DNA from: Lineus longissimus
Taxonomy: Eukaryota; Nemertea; Pilidiophora; Heteronemertea; Lineidae
Direction of reading: 5' to 3'
NCBI RefSeq assembly: GCF_910592395.1
Contig: NC_088324.1
Coordinates: 9,700,953-9,760,952, forward strand
DNA length: 60,000 nucleotides
The notes under the pieces are model-generated. The model saw nothing but the letters and a program-made list of their open reading frames with translations. It made no database searches and was not told the DNA's origin. A program made the position numbers and the translations under genes. Shown one piece after another: positions 43,183 to 55,390 of the stretch; position 1 is the first letter of the stretch, and every line of letters starts with the position of its first letter.

Positions 43183-44868
43183 TCCACCTAGTGTGTTTTC
43201 GATGTTTGTTCCGTTTGGGTTGGATTCTGTTTACATGTTTTCAGATGGGTTGGTTCCCACAAAGTTTTAAGCCGTATGCATATATGTTACCTACCATAAA
43301 CCACCTAAATTCATCCTACTTCATTCACTCATACGAACGATGATTGCTTGAAGTCAATTGAGTGCTGTCGGTTGATACTCTGACCAACAGAACCAATGCG
43401 TGTTCTTCTGGCTCAGAACACAATTTGAAACTTCAAGCATCTCCAATCATTCGAGTAATTTGTCCACGTGGAAAAAAGTCTCAACAAGCTTCCTGTTACC
43501 TGAAAATGTTCTGACGAAAAAGTTGTTATTTTTGTTACATCTCCATAATGATATTCCCATAGGCTATTCTGTGAACATGATTTTTCAGTAGCATGTCATG
43601 CACATCATGGAAATTTCGTGTTGGCCTTTTGCTTAATGTAGGTTTTCTGTCACAGAAGAATTTATTTGGGCTGTCGGAGTGGCACAGTTTAGACATCAGT
43701 GCCTGTCACATTTGAGGCACTGGGTTTGATTCCCAGTCAGTCCTGGTGTACTCATGTAACAGAAAGGGGGACTCGATATTTATTGTTCATTGATTGCACC
43801 GTGGTAGAATCTATGACGATTATCACAAACCTTGTTGTACAGCAGATCCCATCATTGACCTAATGATAGTCCATCGTAGATTCTATGATGGTCCATCGTA
43901 GATTCTATGATGGGAGTTCCCTCATAGATCCGATGGCAATTGATTTCATCGAAATGCACGTGAGCATCAAAGTATAAACCCATTCAACAGTCTTCAGAAT
44001 TCTGGGAAATAAGAGTAATTCACTAGCAATTCCAATATAAATTCTTCAACAATTCTATAACAGATTCCATCATAGAAGCATAACTGGACTTGTGGTAGAT
44101 GTAGATACGTCCATTTGTTTCCTTCAATGACTTAATGATGGGGATTCTCCATCATAGATTCATCGATGAAGATTCTCTATCATAGATGGCTCATGGTAGA
44201 ATCTATTCCTTTGGGATTCTCTGAGACAGCATAGGTTTTCTCCAAGTTTTCCTCCGAAATTGTATCTCGAATCGCCTTGTTTACGGAGCTGATAATGTCC
44301 TCCCTGTAGTTGACCTCTCCCAATTCATATCTATGATCAATAAAAAAACTAACTCAAAAGAAATCGGACCAGTAGTTCGCCCTCCAGAGCCCCAAATGAT
44401 GATGGGATATACACCCAGGACAGGTTTGAAGGGGTTGGCTCACTGTAGAAGTTAAAAGCATTTGAATTGCTCCTGGTATTTTTAGTAGCCAGAGTGGCAT
44501 GTTTTACAAAGACATCTGTTCTTGTACACGAGGTGATTCCACTGAATGAAGGTTTAATGTGAATTTGAAGACCTCTTCTTTGTGGGATGTTATAGAAAAA
44601 GTATCAGGGATGTCAAATTTATGATTTGTGGCAGATTTCAGCCTTTTCCCTCTTACCCAATAGTAAATTTGATAATGTGAATGGAAAGATCTGATTCAAC
44701 TTTCTGTTGATCTTCAATTTTTCGAAAAAATTGGACCAAAAGTAAGCACTTTGGAAGATTTTATGCAAGTGAATGTTAAATCAAAGGACATGATTTTTCC
44801 AAGAAAATGATTTCAAACTTTTTGCCTCAGCTCATTGGCATCCTGCAGTATGCGCCAACATGCCTAAA
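43183..44868. other. spacer 18 (class III)
   Basis: Includes the unused 5' start region of copy 18. Two palindromic units, reverse core about 44185-44315, extra block about 44590-44858. Confidence 0.75.
43668..43743 (+). repeat. tRNA-like element, spacer 18
   Basis: 76 bp; shares the actgggttt T-arm change with spacer 17. Confidence 0.56.
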
Positions 44869-45969
44869 TTAGATGCATTTTCTTCCACAGTGGAAAAATT
44901 TCTTCAATTCCTCCTGGTAAAATTCTAGCGATATTGTATAAATCACGAAATTAACTCCGTAATTGACTGTAGTGAGTGCTGTAGCAAAACCTGCCAACTC
45001 ATTCAAAAAATCAATGTAGCCTAAACTACGTCCTTGAAAACCTGTGACCGACTCATAAAAGTAATAGGACCATGTTCCCACAAACGGAGACAGAAGTACG
45101 ACATATGTTATCGATACTGCAAGAAGATTAATCAAACACCGCATCTCCTTCTTTGACATGGTTTGGCCCTTTGAACCGGATCTTAGTGTTTTGTCCTTTG
45201 AGCGTATTCCGATGATGATGATGGTGTTCAAAACACAAATGATGATTGAAGGCCCTACTTGTATCAAACTGAAAACTTGTACCGCAGCTGTGACTAGGAA
45301 CCAACTTGGCTGTTCAGAAGGCTCAAAATGGCACTGGGGTCTGTAGGGCCTACCAGGGGGCAACTTATCAAGAATTCTGTTAACATACGCCATGTCGATC
45401 CAAAGAATTAGGGAACTTATAAGAAGAAAAACGAGGACAAGCTTTCTTCGTTTAGGAGTGGCGATACTGGCTGTTTTCAGCGGTAACAAGACCGCAATGG
45501 TTCTTTCCACGGAAAATGCAATGATTATCCAAGCGGACATGAACTGGCAATTAAACCAGACATAAGTCGAAATTTTACATTCGATATCCGTCCTGTTTAG
45601 AGATAGGACTATTCGACGGTCAGACATATAATAGATGCTTAGCTGCTGATTTACGTGGTAGATGCAGGCGAGGTTGCCCAGGTCGGATACTGCCAGACAT
45701 CCAAGATAGACGGCGCTAGCGTTGTCCCTCTTTCTCTGGCGAATGAAGATAACTATACTAATGATGTTCCCTAAAATACCAACATTCATGAAAATTATTA
45801 CGAGATATCCGCCAAATACTGCGACGAATTCATAGAAGGAATCGAAGTTTGTAAGATCTTCAACGATGTCGGATGTCGATAAGCCCATCGAGGTGTTGTC
45901 ACTTTCTTGCGTCATTCCACCGAGTGTGTTTCCGATGTTTGTTCCGTTTGGATTGGATTCCGTTTGCAT
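44869..45969 (-). CDS. class A GPCR, array copy 19
   Basis: Intact 366-residue receptor. N-terminus has NTSMGLSTSD; TM1 has GNIISIV; ECL1 is LACIYHVNQQ with YYMSDRRI and an N-R-T sequon. The 3' half (QVFSLIQ, SLGYIDFLNELAGF, FFHCGRKCI) is that of copy 17. Class III flank, itself nearly identical to the flank of copy 17. Confidence 0.91.
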   Translation of the reverse strand: MQTESNPNGTNIGNTLGGMTQESDNTSMGLSTSDIVEDLTNFDSFYEFVAVFGGYLVIIFMNVGILGNIISIVIFIRQRKRDNASAVYLGCLAVSDLGNLACIYHVNQQLSIYYMSDRRIVLSLNRTDIECKISTYVWFNCQFMSAWIIIAFSVERTIAVLLPLKTASIATPKRRKLVLVFLLISSLILWIDMAYVNRILDKLPPGRPYRPQCHFEPSEQPSWFLVTAAVQVFSLIQVGPSIIICVLNTIIIIGIRSKDKTLRSGSKGQTMSKKEMRCLINLLAVSITYVVLLSPFVGTWSYYFYESVTGFQGRSLGYIDFLNELAGFATALTTVNYGVNFVIYTISLEFYQEELKKFFHCGRKCI

Positions 45970-47192
45970 GTTTTCAGATGGGTTGGTTCCCACAAAGTTT
46001 TAAGCTGTATGCATATATGTTACCTGCCATTAACCACCTGAATTCATCCTACTGCATTCACTCATACGAACGATGATTGCTTGAAGTCAATTGAGTGTTG
46101 TCGGCTGATACTCTGACCAACAGAACCAATGCGTGTTCATCTGGCTCAGAACGCGACCTGAGACTTAAAACTTCTCCAATCATTCGAGTAATTTGTCCAC
46201 GTGGAAAAAAAGTCTCAACAAGTTTCCTGTTACCTTAAAATGTTCTGAGGAAAAAGTTGTTATTTTTGTTACATCTCCATAATGATATTCCCATAGGCTA
46301 TTCTGTGAACATGAGTTATCAGTAGCATGTCATGCACATCATGGAAATTTCGTGTTGGCCTTTTGCTTAATGTAGGTTTTCTGTCACAGAAGAATTGATT
46401 TGGGCTGTCGGAGCGGCACGGTTTAAACATCAGTGCCTGTCACATCTGAGGCACCGGGTTTGATTCCCAGTCAGTCCTGGTGTACTCAGGTAACAGAAGG
46501 GGCGACTCGATATTTATTGTTCATTGATGGCACCGTGGTAGAATCTATGACGATTATCACAAACCTTGTTGTACAGCAGATCCCATCATAGACCTAATGA
46601 TGGGCCATCGTTGGTTCTATTATGGTCCATGGTAGATTCTATGATGGTAGTTCCATCAAAGATCTGATGAAGATTGGTTCCAGCAAAATGCACCTAAGTA
46701 TGAAGGTACCCATTTGACAGCTTTCAGAATTCTGGGAAATAAGAATAGTCCCACTGGCAAATGCAATATAAATTCTTTGATAGCCCAACTACTAGGTAAA
46801 CTACAGGGAGGACATTATCGGCTCTGTAAACAAGGTAATTTGAGATGCAATTTCTGAGGCAAAAACCCGGAGGAAACTTATGCTGGCTCAGAGAGTTACC
46901 AAGGAAGGAGCTTCTAGATTCTACCATGAGCCATCTATGACTCGATCTTTGATAGAGATTATCCGTCTATGATTCTGTGATGAAGAATCTCCATCATTGA
47001 GTCGTGGATGGAAACACATGAGCGTATGGGTCCATCATTGATTGTATGACTGATTCATTATAGAATTTTGAAGCGCCATCAAAAAATTTATATTGGATTC
47101 CACTAACAAAGGTTCAGGGTGAATTGGGAGACCTCTTGTTTAAGAGGTCTGTGTGATGTTACAGAAAAACAGTATACACCAGCATATCGCAA
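45970..47192. other. spacer 19 (class I)
   Basis: Forward core about 46795-46947, hairpin 47130-47149. Confidence 0.75.
46402..46477 (+). repeat. tRNA-like element, spacer 19
   Basis: 76 bp; ggcacgg in box A. Confidence 0.56.
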
Positions 47193-48294
47193 TTAGGTGC
47201 ATTTTCTTCCACAGTTGAAAACTTTCTTCAATTCCTCCTGGTAAAATTCTAGCGATATTGTATAAATCAGGAAATTAACTCCGTAATTGACAGAAGTGAG
47301 TGCTGTAGTAAAACTTCCCAACTCAGTCAAAAAATCAATGTAGGCTAAACTACGTCCTTGAAAACCTGTGACCGACTCATAAAAGTAATAGGACCATGTT
47401 CCCACAAACGGAGACAGAAATACGACATATGTTATCGATACTGCAAGAAGATTTATCAAACACTGCATCTCCTTCTTTGACATGGTTTGGCCCTTTGAAC
47501 CGGATCTTAGTGTTTTGTCCTTTGAGCGTATTCCGATGATGATGATGGTGTTCAAAACACAAATGATGATTGAAGGCCCTACTTGTATCAAAGTGAAAAC
47601 TTGTACCGCAGCTGTGACTAGGAACCAACTTGGAAGTTCTGATGGCTCAAAATGACACTGGGGTCTGTAGGGCCTACCAGGGGGCATCTTACCAAGAATT
47701 TTGCTAACATACCCTTATGTCGATCCAAAGAATTAGGGAACTTATCAAAAGAAAAACAAGGACAAGCTTTCTTCGTTTAAGAGTGACGATACTGGCTATT
47801 TTCAGTGGAAACAAGACCGCAATGGTTCTTTCCACGGAAAATGCAATGATTATCCAAGCGGACATAAACTGGCAATTAAACATGACATAGGTCATTAGCT
47901 TACACTCCAGATCAGTCGGGTTTAGCGTTAGGACAATTCGACGGTTAGACATATAATAGATGCTTAGCTGCTGATTGATATCATAGTTGCAAGCGAGGTT
48001 GCCTAGGTCGGATACTGCCAGACATCCAAGATAGACGGCGCTAGCGTTGTCCCTCTTTCTCTGGCGAATGAAGATAACTATACTCATGATATTCCCTAAA
48101 ATACCAACATTCATGAAAATTATTATGAGATATCCGCCAAATACTCCGACGAATTCATAGAAGGAATCGAAGTTTGTCAGATCTTCAACAATGTCAGATG
48201 TCGATAAGGCAATCGAGGTGTTGTCACTTTCTTGTGTCATTCCACCAAGTGTGTTTCCGATGTTTGTTCCGTTTGGGTTGGATTCCGTTTGCAT
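47193..48294 (-). pseudogene. class A GPCR, array copy 20, +1 frameshift after TM4
   Basis: Two collinear open pieces, 47704-48294 and 47193-47687, cover a whole receptor. One extra T in the run at 47715-47716 shifts the frame after ILWIDI and gives a stop three codons later, cutting the product before ECL2. The 5' part has LTLNPTDLECKLMT (like copies 8, 9, 23) with a Trp to Met change in TM3 (TYVMFN); the 3' part is nearly that of copy 2. Class I flank with hairpin. The insertion is a single base, so a consensus error in the assembly is the main alternative. Confidence 0.82.
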
Positions 48295-49516
48295 GTTTTC
48301 AGATGGGTTGGTTCCCACAAAGTTTTAAGCCGTATGCATATATGTTACCTGCCATTAACCACCTGAATTCATCCTGCTGCATTCACTCATACGAACGATG
48401 ATTGCTTGAAGTCAATTGAGTGTTGTCGGTTGATACTCTGACCAACAGAACCAATGCGTGTTCTTCTGGCTCAAAACACAATTTGAAACTTCAAGCATCT
48501 CCAATCATTCGAGTAATTTGTCCACGTGGAAAAAAACTCTCAACAAGCTTCCTGTTACCTGAAAATGTTCTGAGGAAAAAGTTGTTATTTTTATTACATC
48601 TCCATAATGATATTCCCATAGGCTATTCTGTGAACATGAGTTTTCAGTAGCATGTCATGCACATCATGGAAATTTCGTGTTGGCCTTTTTCTTGATGTAG
48701 GTTTTCTGTCACAGAAGAATTTATTTGGGCTTTTGGAGTGCACAGTTTAAGCATCAGTGCCTGTCACATCTGAGGCACCGGGTTTGATTCCCAGTCAGTC
48801 CTGTTGTACTCGGGTAACAGAAAGGGCGACTCGATATTTATTGTTCATTGATGGCACCGTGGTAGAATCTATGACGATTATCACAAACCTTGTTGTACAG
48901 CAGATCCCATCATAGACCTAATGATGGGCCATCGTTGGTTCTATTATGGTCCATGGTAGATTCTATGATGGTAGTTCCATCATAGATCTGATGAGGATTG
49001 GTTCCAGCAAAATGCACCTAAGCATGGAAGTACCCATTTGACAGCTTTCAGAATTCTGGGAAATAAGAATAGTCCCACTGGCAAATCCAATATAAATTCT
49101 TTGATAGCCCAACTACCTTGTAAACAACAGGGAGGACATTATCGGCTCTGTAAACAAGTTAATTTGAGATGCAATTTCTGAGGCAAAAACGCGGAGGAAA
49201 CTGATGCTGTCTCAGAGACTGCCCAAGGAAGGAGCTTCTAGATTCTACCATGAGCCATCTATGACTCGATCTATGATAGAGAATATCCGTCAATGATTCT
49301 GTGATGGAAAATCTCCATCATTGAGTCATAGATGGAAACACATGAGCATATGGGTCCATTATTGATTCTATGATTGAATCATTATAGAATTTTTAATGGC
49401 CATCAAAGAATTTATATTGGATTCCGCTTACAAAGTTCCAGGGTAAAGTGGAAGACCTCTTGTTTAAGAGGTCTGTGTGATGTTACAGAAAAACAGTATA
49501 CACCAGCATGTCGCAT
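48295..49516. other. spacer 20 (class I)
   Basis: Forward core about 49119-49271, hairpin 49454-49473. Confidence 0.75.
48727..48801 (+). repeat. tRNA-like element, spacer 20
   Basis: 75 bp with the box A deletion of spacers 2 and 13. Confidence 0.55.
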
Positions 49517-50617
49517 TTAGGTGCATTTTCTTCCACAGTTGAAAACTTTCTTCAGTTCCTCCTGGTAAAATTCTAGCGATATCGTATAAATCACGAAATT
49601 AACTCCGTAATTGACGGTCGTGAGTGCTGTAGCAAAACCTCCCAACTCAGTCAAAAAATCAATGTAGGCTAAACTACGTCCTTGAAAACCTGTGACTGAC
49701 TCATAAAAGTAATAGGACCATGTTCCCACAAACGGAGACAGAAGTACGACATATGTTATCGATACTGCGAGAAGATTAATCAAACACCGCATCTCCTTCT
49801 TTGACATGGTTTGGCCCTTTGAACCGGATCTTAGTGTTTTGTCCTTTGAGCGTATTCCGATTATGATGATGGTGTTCAAAACACAAATGATGATTGAAGG
49901 TCCTACTTGTATCAAAGTGAAAACTTGTACCGCAGCTGTGACTAGGAACCAACTTGGCTGTTCAGAAGGCTCGAAATGGCACTGGGGTCTGTAGGGCCTA
50001 CCAGTGGGCAACTTATCAAGAATTCTGTTGACATACGCCATGTCGATCCAAAGAATTAGGGAAGTTATGAGAAGAAAAACGAGGACAAGCTTTCTTCGTT
50101 TAGGAGTGGCGATACTGGCTGTTTTCAGCGGTAACAAGACCGCAATGGTTCTTTCCACGGAAAATGCAATGATTATCTAAGCGGACATGAACTGGCAATT
50201 AAACCAGATATAGGTCGAGATTTTACATTTGAGATCAGTTATGTTTAAAGATAGGACTATTCGACGGTTAGACATATAATAGATGCTTAGCTGCTGATTA
50301 ACATCGTAGAGACAGGTGAGGTTTCCCAGGTCAGATACTGCCAGACATCCAAGATAGACAGCGCTAGCATTGTCCCTCTTTCTCTGGCGAATGAAGATAA
50401 CTATACTCATGATGTTCCCTAAAATACCAACATTCATGAAAATAATTACGAGATATCCGCCAAATACTGCGACGAATTCATAGAAGGAATCGAAGTTTCT
50501 CAGATCTTCAACGATGTCAGATGTCGATAAGGCAATCGAGGTGTTGTCACTTTCTTGTGTCATTCCACTAAGTGTGTTTCTGATGTTTGTTCCGTTTGGG
50601 TTGGATTCTGTTTGCAT
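49517..50617 (-). pseudogene. class A GPCR, array copy 21, nonsense codon in TM3
   Basis: Third member of the IRNTLSGM group (with copies 3 and 14). TGG for the TM3 Trp in MSAWIII is TAG at 50177-50179, leaving about 146 residues with TM1, TM2 and part of TM3. The rest of the frame is undamaged to the normal TAA, so the lesion is recent. A further change is EDLRNFDS (Thr to Arg) in the N-terminus. ECL1 N-I-T sequon, ECL2 LPTGRPYRPQ. Class I flank. Lies in the block repeated from copy 14 at +16,651 bp. Confidence 0.85.
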
Positions 50618-51834
50618 GTTTTCAGATGGGTTGGTTCCCACAAAGTTTTAAGCCGTATGCATATATGTTACCTGCCATAAACCACCTGAATTCATCCTAC
50701 TTCATTCACTCATTCGAACGATGATTGCTTGAAGTCAATTGAGTGTTGTCGGTTGATACTCTGACCAGCAGAACCAATGCGTGTTCATCTGGCTCAGAAC
50801 GTGATCTGAGACTTAAAACTTCTCCAATCATTCTAGTAATTTGCCCACGTGGAAAAAAAGTCTCAACAAGCTTCCTGTTACCTGAAAATGTTCTGAGGAA
50901 AAAGTTGTTATTTTTGTTACATCTCCATAATGATATCCCTGTAGGCTATTCTGTGAACATGAGTTTTCGGTAGCATATTATGCACATCATGGAAATTCGT
51001 GTTGGCCTTTTGCTTAATGTAGGTTTTCTGTCACAGAAGAATTGATTTGGGCTGTCGGAGTGGCACAGTTTAAACACCAGTGCCTGTCACATCTGAGGCA
51101 CCGGGTTTGATTCCCAATCAGTCCTGGTGTACTCGGGTAACAGAAGGGGCGACTCGATATTTATTGTTCATTGATGGCACCGTGGTAGAATCTATGACGA
51201 TTATCACAAACCTTGTTGTTCATCAGATCCCATCATAGACCTAATGATGGGCCATCGTTGGTTCTATTATGGTCCATCGTAGATTCTATGATGGTAGTTC
51301 CATCAAAGATCTGATGAAGATTGGTTCCAGCAAAATGCACCTAAGCATGAAAGTACCCATTTGACAGCTTTCAGAATTCTGGGAAATAAGAAAAGTCCCA
51401 CTGGCAAATGCAATATAAATTCTTTGATAGCCCAACTACTAGGGAAACTACAGGGAGGACATTATTGGCTCTGTAAACAAGGTAATTTGAGATGCAATTT
51501 CTGAGGAAAAAACGCGGAGGAAACCTATGCTGTCTCAGAGAGTTACCAAGGAAGGCACTTCTAGATTCTACCATGAGCCATCTATGACTCGATTTCTATG
51601 ATAGAGAATATCCGTCTATGATTCTGTGATGGAGAATCTCCATCATTGAGTCTTAGATGGAAACACATGAGTGTATGGGTCCATCATTCTGTCTATGTTT
51701 GAATCATTACAGAATTTTGAATGGCCATCAAAGAATTTATATTGGATTCCACTGACAAAGGTTCAGGGTGAAGTGGAAGACCACTTGTTGAAGAAGTCTG
51801 TTACAGAAAAACAGTATACACCAGCATGTCGCAA
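50618..51834. other. spacer 21 (class I, degenerate tail)
   Basis: Forward core about 51441-51593; mismatched hairpin in front of copy 22. Confidence 0.75.
51049..51124 (+). repeat. tRNA-like element, spacer 21
   Basis: Duplicate of the spacer 14 element at +16,651 bp. Confidence 0.58.
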
Positions 51835-52935
51835 TTAGGTGCATTTTCTTCCACAGTTGAAAAATTTCTTCAATTCCTCCTGGTAAAATTCTAGCGATAT
51901 TGTATAAATCACGAAATTAACTCCGTAATTGACAGTTGTGAGTGCTGTAGCAAAACTTGCCAACTCTGTCAAAAAATCAATGTAGGCTAAACTACGTCCT
52001 TGAAAACCTGTGACCGACTCATAAAAGTAAAAGGACCATGTTCCCACAAATGGAGACAGAAATACGACATATGTTATTGATACTGCGAGAAGATTAATCA
52101 AACACCGCATCTCCTTCTTTGACATGGTTTGGCCCTTTGAACCGGATCTTAGTGTTTTGTCCTTTGAGCGTATTCCGATTATGATGATGGTGTTCAAAAC
52201 ACAAATGATGATTGAAGGCCCTACTTGTATCAAAGTGAAAACTTGTACCGCAGCTGTGACTAGGAACCAACTTGGCTGTTCAGAAGGCTCAAAATGACAC
52301 TGGGGTCTGTAGGGCCTACCAGGGGGCAACTTATCAAGAATTCTGTTAACATACGCCATGTCGATCCAAAGAATTAGGGAACTTATCAGAAGAAAAACGA
52401 GGACAAGCTTTCTTCGTTCAGGAGTGGCGATACTGGCTATTTTCAGTGGAAACAAGACGGCAATGGTTCTTTCAACGGAAAATGCAATGATTATCCAAGC
52501 GGACATGAACTGGCAATTAAACCAGACATAGGTAAAGAGCTTACACCCCAGATCAGTCGGGTTTAGAGATAGGACTATTCGACGGTTCGACATGTAATAG
52601 ATGCCTAGCTGCTGATTTATGTCGTAGATGCAGGTGAGGTTTCCAAGGTCAGATACTGCCAGACATCCAAGATAGATGGCGCTAGCGTTGTCCCTCTTTC
52701 TCTGGCGAATGAAGATAACTATACTCATGATGTTCCCTAAAATACCAAGATTCATGAAAATTATTACGAGATATCCGCCAAATACTGCGACGAATTCATA
52801 GAAGGAATCGAAGTTTGTCAGATCTTCAACGATGTCAGATGTCGATAAGGCAATCGAGGTGTTGTCACTTTCTTGTGTCATTCCACCAAGTGTGTTTTCG
52901 ATGTTTGTTCCGTTTGGGTTGGATTCCGTTTGCAT
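51835..52935 (-). CDS. class A GPCR, array copy 22
   Basis: Intact 366-residue member of the NIENTLGG group; identical to copy 5 except FFNC for FLNC near the C-terminus. LTCIYDINQQLGIYYM in ECL1, LGCKLFT before TM3, TPERRKL at TM4, LDKLPPG with SEQPSW in ECL2, WSFYF at TM6 end. The gene plus both flanks repeat the copy 5 interval at +42,107 bp and the copy 15 interval at +16,651 bp. Confidence 0.92.
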   Translation of the reverse strand: MQTESNPNGTNIENTLGGMTQESDNTSIALSTSDIVEDLTNFDSFYEFVAVFGGYLVIIFMNLGILGNIMSIVIFIRQRKRDNASAIYLGCLAVSDLGNLTCIYDINQQLGIYYMSNRRIVLSLNPTDLGCKLFTYVWFNCQFMSAWIIIAFSVERTIAVLFPLKIASIATPERRKLVLVFLLISSLILWIDMAYVNRILDKLPPGRPYRPQCHFEPSEQPSWFLVTAAVQVFTLIQVGPSIIICVLNTIIIIGIRSKDKTLRSGSKGQTMSKKEMRCLINLLAVSITYVVFLSPFVGTWSFYFYESVTGFQGRSLAYIDFLTELASFATALTTVNYGVNFVIYTISLEFYQEELKKFFNCGRKCT

Positions 52936-54286
52936 GTTTTCAGATGGGTTGGTTCCCACAAAGATTTAAGCCGTATGCATATATGTTACCTGCCATAAAC
53001 CACCTGAATTCATCCTACTGCATTCACTCATACGAACGATGATTGCTTGAAGTCAATTGAGTGTTGTCGGTTGATACTCTGACCAACAGAACCAATGCGT
53101 GTTCATCTGGCTCAGAACGCAATTTGAAACTTGAAGCATCTCCAATAATTCTAGTAATTTGTCCATGTGGAAAAAAAATTTCAACGAGCTTCATCTTACC
53201 TAACGTGCTGATGAAAAAAGTTGTTATTTTTGTTGTATCTCCATAATGATATCCCTGTTGTCTATTCTGTGAACATGAGTTTTCAGTAGCATATTATGCA
53301 CATCATGGAAATTTCGTGTTGGCCTTTTGCTTAATGTAGGTTTTCTGTCATAGAAGAATTGATTTGGGCTGTCAGAGTGGCACAGTTTAAACATCAGTGC
53401 CTGTCACATCTGAGGCACCGGGTTTGATTCCCAGTCAGTCCTGGTGTACTCAGGTAACAGAAAGGGGGACTCGATATTTATTGTACATTGATTGCACCGT
53501 GGTAGAATCTATGACGATTATCACAAACCTTGTTGTACAGCAGATCCCATCATAGACCTAATGATGGGCCATCGTTGGTTCTATTATGGTCCATGGTAGA
53601 TTCTATGATGGTAGTTCCATCAAAGATCTGATGAAGATTGGTTCCAGCAAAATGCACCTAAGCATGAAAGTACCCATTTGACAGAATTCTGGGAAATAAG
53701 TATAGTTCACTTCAGCAATTCCAACATAAATTCTTTAAAATTCTATATCAGATACCATCAAGCAATGATGGACCCATGGTGGATACGCTCATGTTTTTCC
53801 ATCTATGACTCAATGACGGAGATTCTCCATCACAGAACCATATCAATCATAGAATCATAGTTGGCTCATTGTAGAATCTAGAAGCTCCTTCCTTGGGCAC
53901 TCTCTGAGACAGCATAGGTTTCGTCTGGTTTTTTGCCTCCGAAATTGTATCTCAAATCGCCTTTTTTACAGAGCCGATAATATCCTCCCTGTAGTTGACC
54001 TCTCTCAATTCATATCTATGATCCATAAAAATGAAACTTTCAAGAAATAAAACCAGTAGTTGCCCTCCAGAGCCCCAAACAATGTGGACATGGACTCTAT
54101 CCGGTACATGCATGAAGGGGTCGGCTGAATTGCTCCTGGTATTTTTGGTAGCTGTTAAGTGAAGTTTTTACAAAACATCTGTTCTCCTACATGAGGTGAT
54201 TCCACCGGAAAAAGGTAGAAGGTGTATTCAAAGACCTCTTGTTTATTAGAGCTCGGTGTAAAATAGTAGACACCAGCATGATGCAT
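52936..54286. other. spacer 22 (class II)
   Basis: Reverse core about 53858-53998 and class II tail before copy 23. Confidence 0.75.
53366..53441 (+). repeat. tRNA-like element, spacer 22
   Basis: Counterpart of the spacer 5 element at +42,107 bp. Confidence 0.58.
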
Positions 54287-55390
54287 TCAGGTGCATTTTC
54301 TTCCACAGTTGAAAAAAACTTTCTTCAGTTCCTCCTGGTAAAATTCTAGCGATATCGTATAAATCACGAAATTAACTCCGTAATTGACAGTTGTGAGTGC
54401 TGTAGCAAAACTTGCCAACTCTGTCAAAAAATCAATGTAGGCTAAACTACGTCCTTGAAAACCTGTGACCGACTCATAAAAGTAAAAGGCCCATGTTCCC
54501 ACAAACGGAGACAGAAGTACGACATATGTTATTGATACTACGAGAAGATTAATCAAACACCGCATCTCCTTCTTTGACATGGTTTGGCCCTTTGAACCGG
54601 ATCTTAGTGTTTTGTCCTTTGAGCGTATTCCGATGATGATGATGGTGTTCAAAACACAAATGATGATTGAAGGCCCTACTTGTATCAAAGTGAAAACTTG
54701 TACCGCAGCTGTGACTAGGAACCAACTTGGAAGTTCTGATGGCTCAAAATGACACTGGGGTCTGTAGGGCCTACCAGGGGGCATCTTACCAAGAATTTTG
54801 CTAACATACGCCATGTCGATCCAAAGAATTAGGGAACTTATCAGAAGAAAAACAAGAGTGTAATGTCTTCGTTTAGGAGTGGCGATACTTGCTGTTTTCA
54901 GTGGAAACAAGACCGCAATGGTGCTTTCCACGGAAAATGCAATGATTATCCAAGCGGACATGAACTGGCAATTAAACCAGACATAGGTCATTAGCTTACA
55001 CTCCAGATCAGTCGGGTTTAGCGATAGGACAATTCGACGGTTAGACATATAATAGATGCTTAGCTGCTGATTAATATCATAGTCGCAAGCGAGGTTGCCC
55101 AGGTCGGATACTGCCAGACATCCAAGATAGACGGCGCTAGCGTTGTCCCTCTTTCTCTGGCGAATGAAGATAACTATACTCATGATGTTCCCTAAAATAC
55201 CAACATTCATGAAAACTATCACGAGATATCCGCCAAATACTGCGACGAATCCATAGAAGGAATCGAAGTTTGTCAGATCTTCAACGATGTCAGATGTCGA
55301 TAAGGCAATCGAGGTGTTGTCACTTTCTTGCGTCATTCCACCAAGTGTGTTTCCGATGTTCGTTCTGTTTGGGTTGGATTCCGTTTGCAT
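54287..55390 (-). CDS. class A GPCR, array copy 23 (TM3 Arg lost)
   Basis: Intact 367-residue receptor with KKVFFNCGRKCT and TGA. The E-R-T motif closing TM3 is E-S-T: AGC at 54923-54925 replaces the arginine that contacts the G protein in class A receptors. Other private changes are NPNRTN in the N-terminus (still a sequon), FYGFVAVF and YLVIVF in TM1. ECL1 LACDYDINQQ with LECKLMT, ECL2 MPPGRPYRPQ, SELPSW, TM6 LLVVSITYVVLLSP. Class II flank. Full length is kept, so it may be a non-signalling or decoy receptor, or simply an early decaying copy. Confidence 0.89.
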   Translation of the reverse strand: MQTESNPNRTNIGNTLGGMTQESDNTSIALSTSDIVEDLTNFDSFYGFVAVFGGYLVIVFMNVGILGNIMSIVIFIRQRKRDNASAVYLGCLAVSDLGNLACDYDINQQLSIYYMSNRRIVLSLNPTDLECKLMTYVWFNCQFMSAWIIIAFSVESTIAVLFPLKTASIATPKRRHYTLVFLLISSLILWIDMAYVSKILGKMPPGRPYRPQCHFEPSELPSWFLVTAAVQVFTLIQVGPSIIICVLNTIIIIGIRSKDKTLRSGSKGQTMSKKEMRCLINLLVVSITYVVLLSPFVGTWAFYFYESVTGFQGRSLAYIDFLTELASFATALTTVNYGVNFVIYTISLEFYQEELKKVFFNCGRKCT

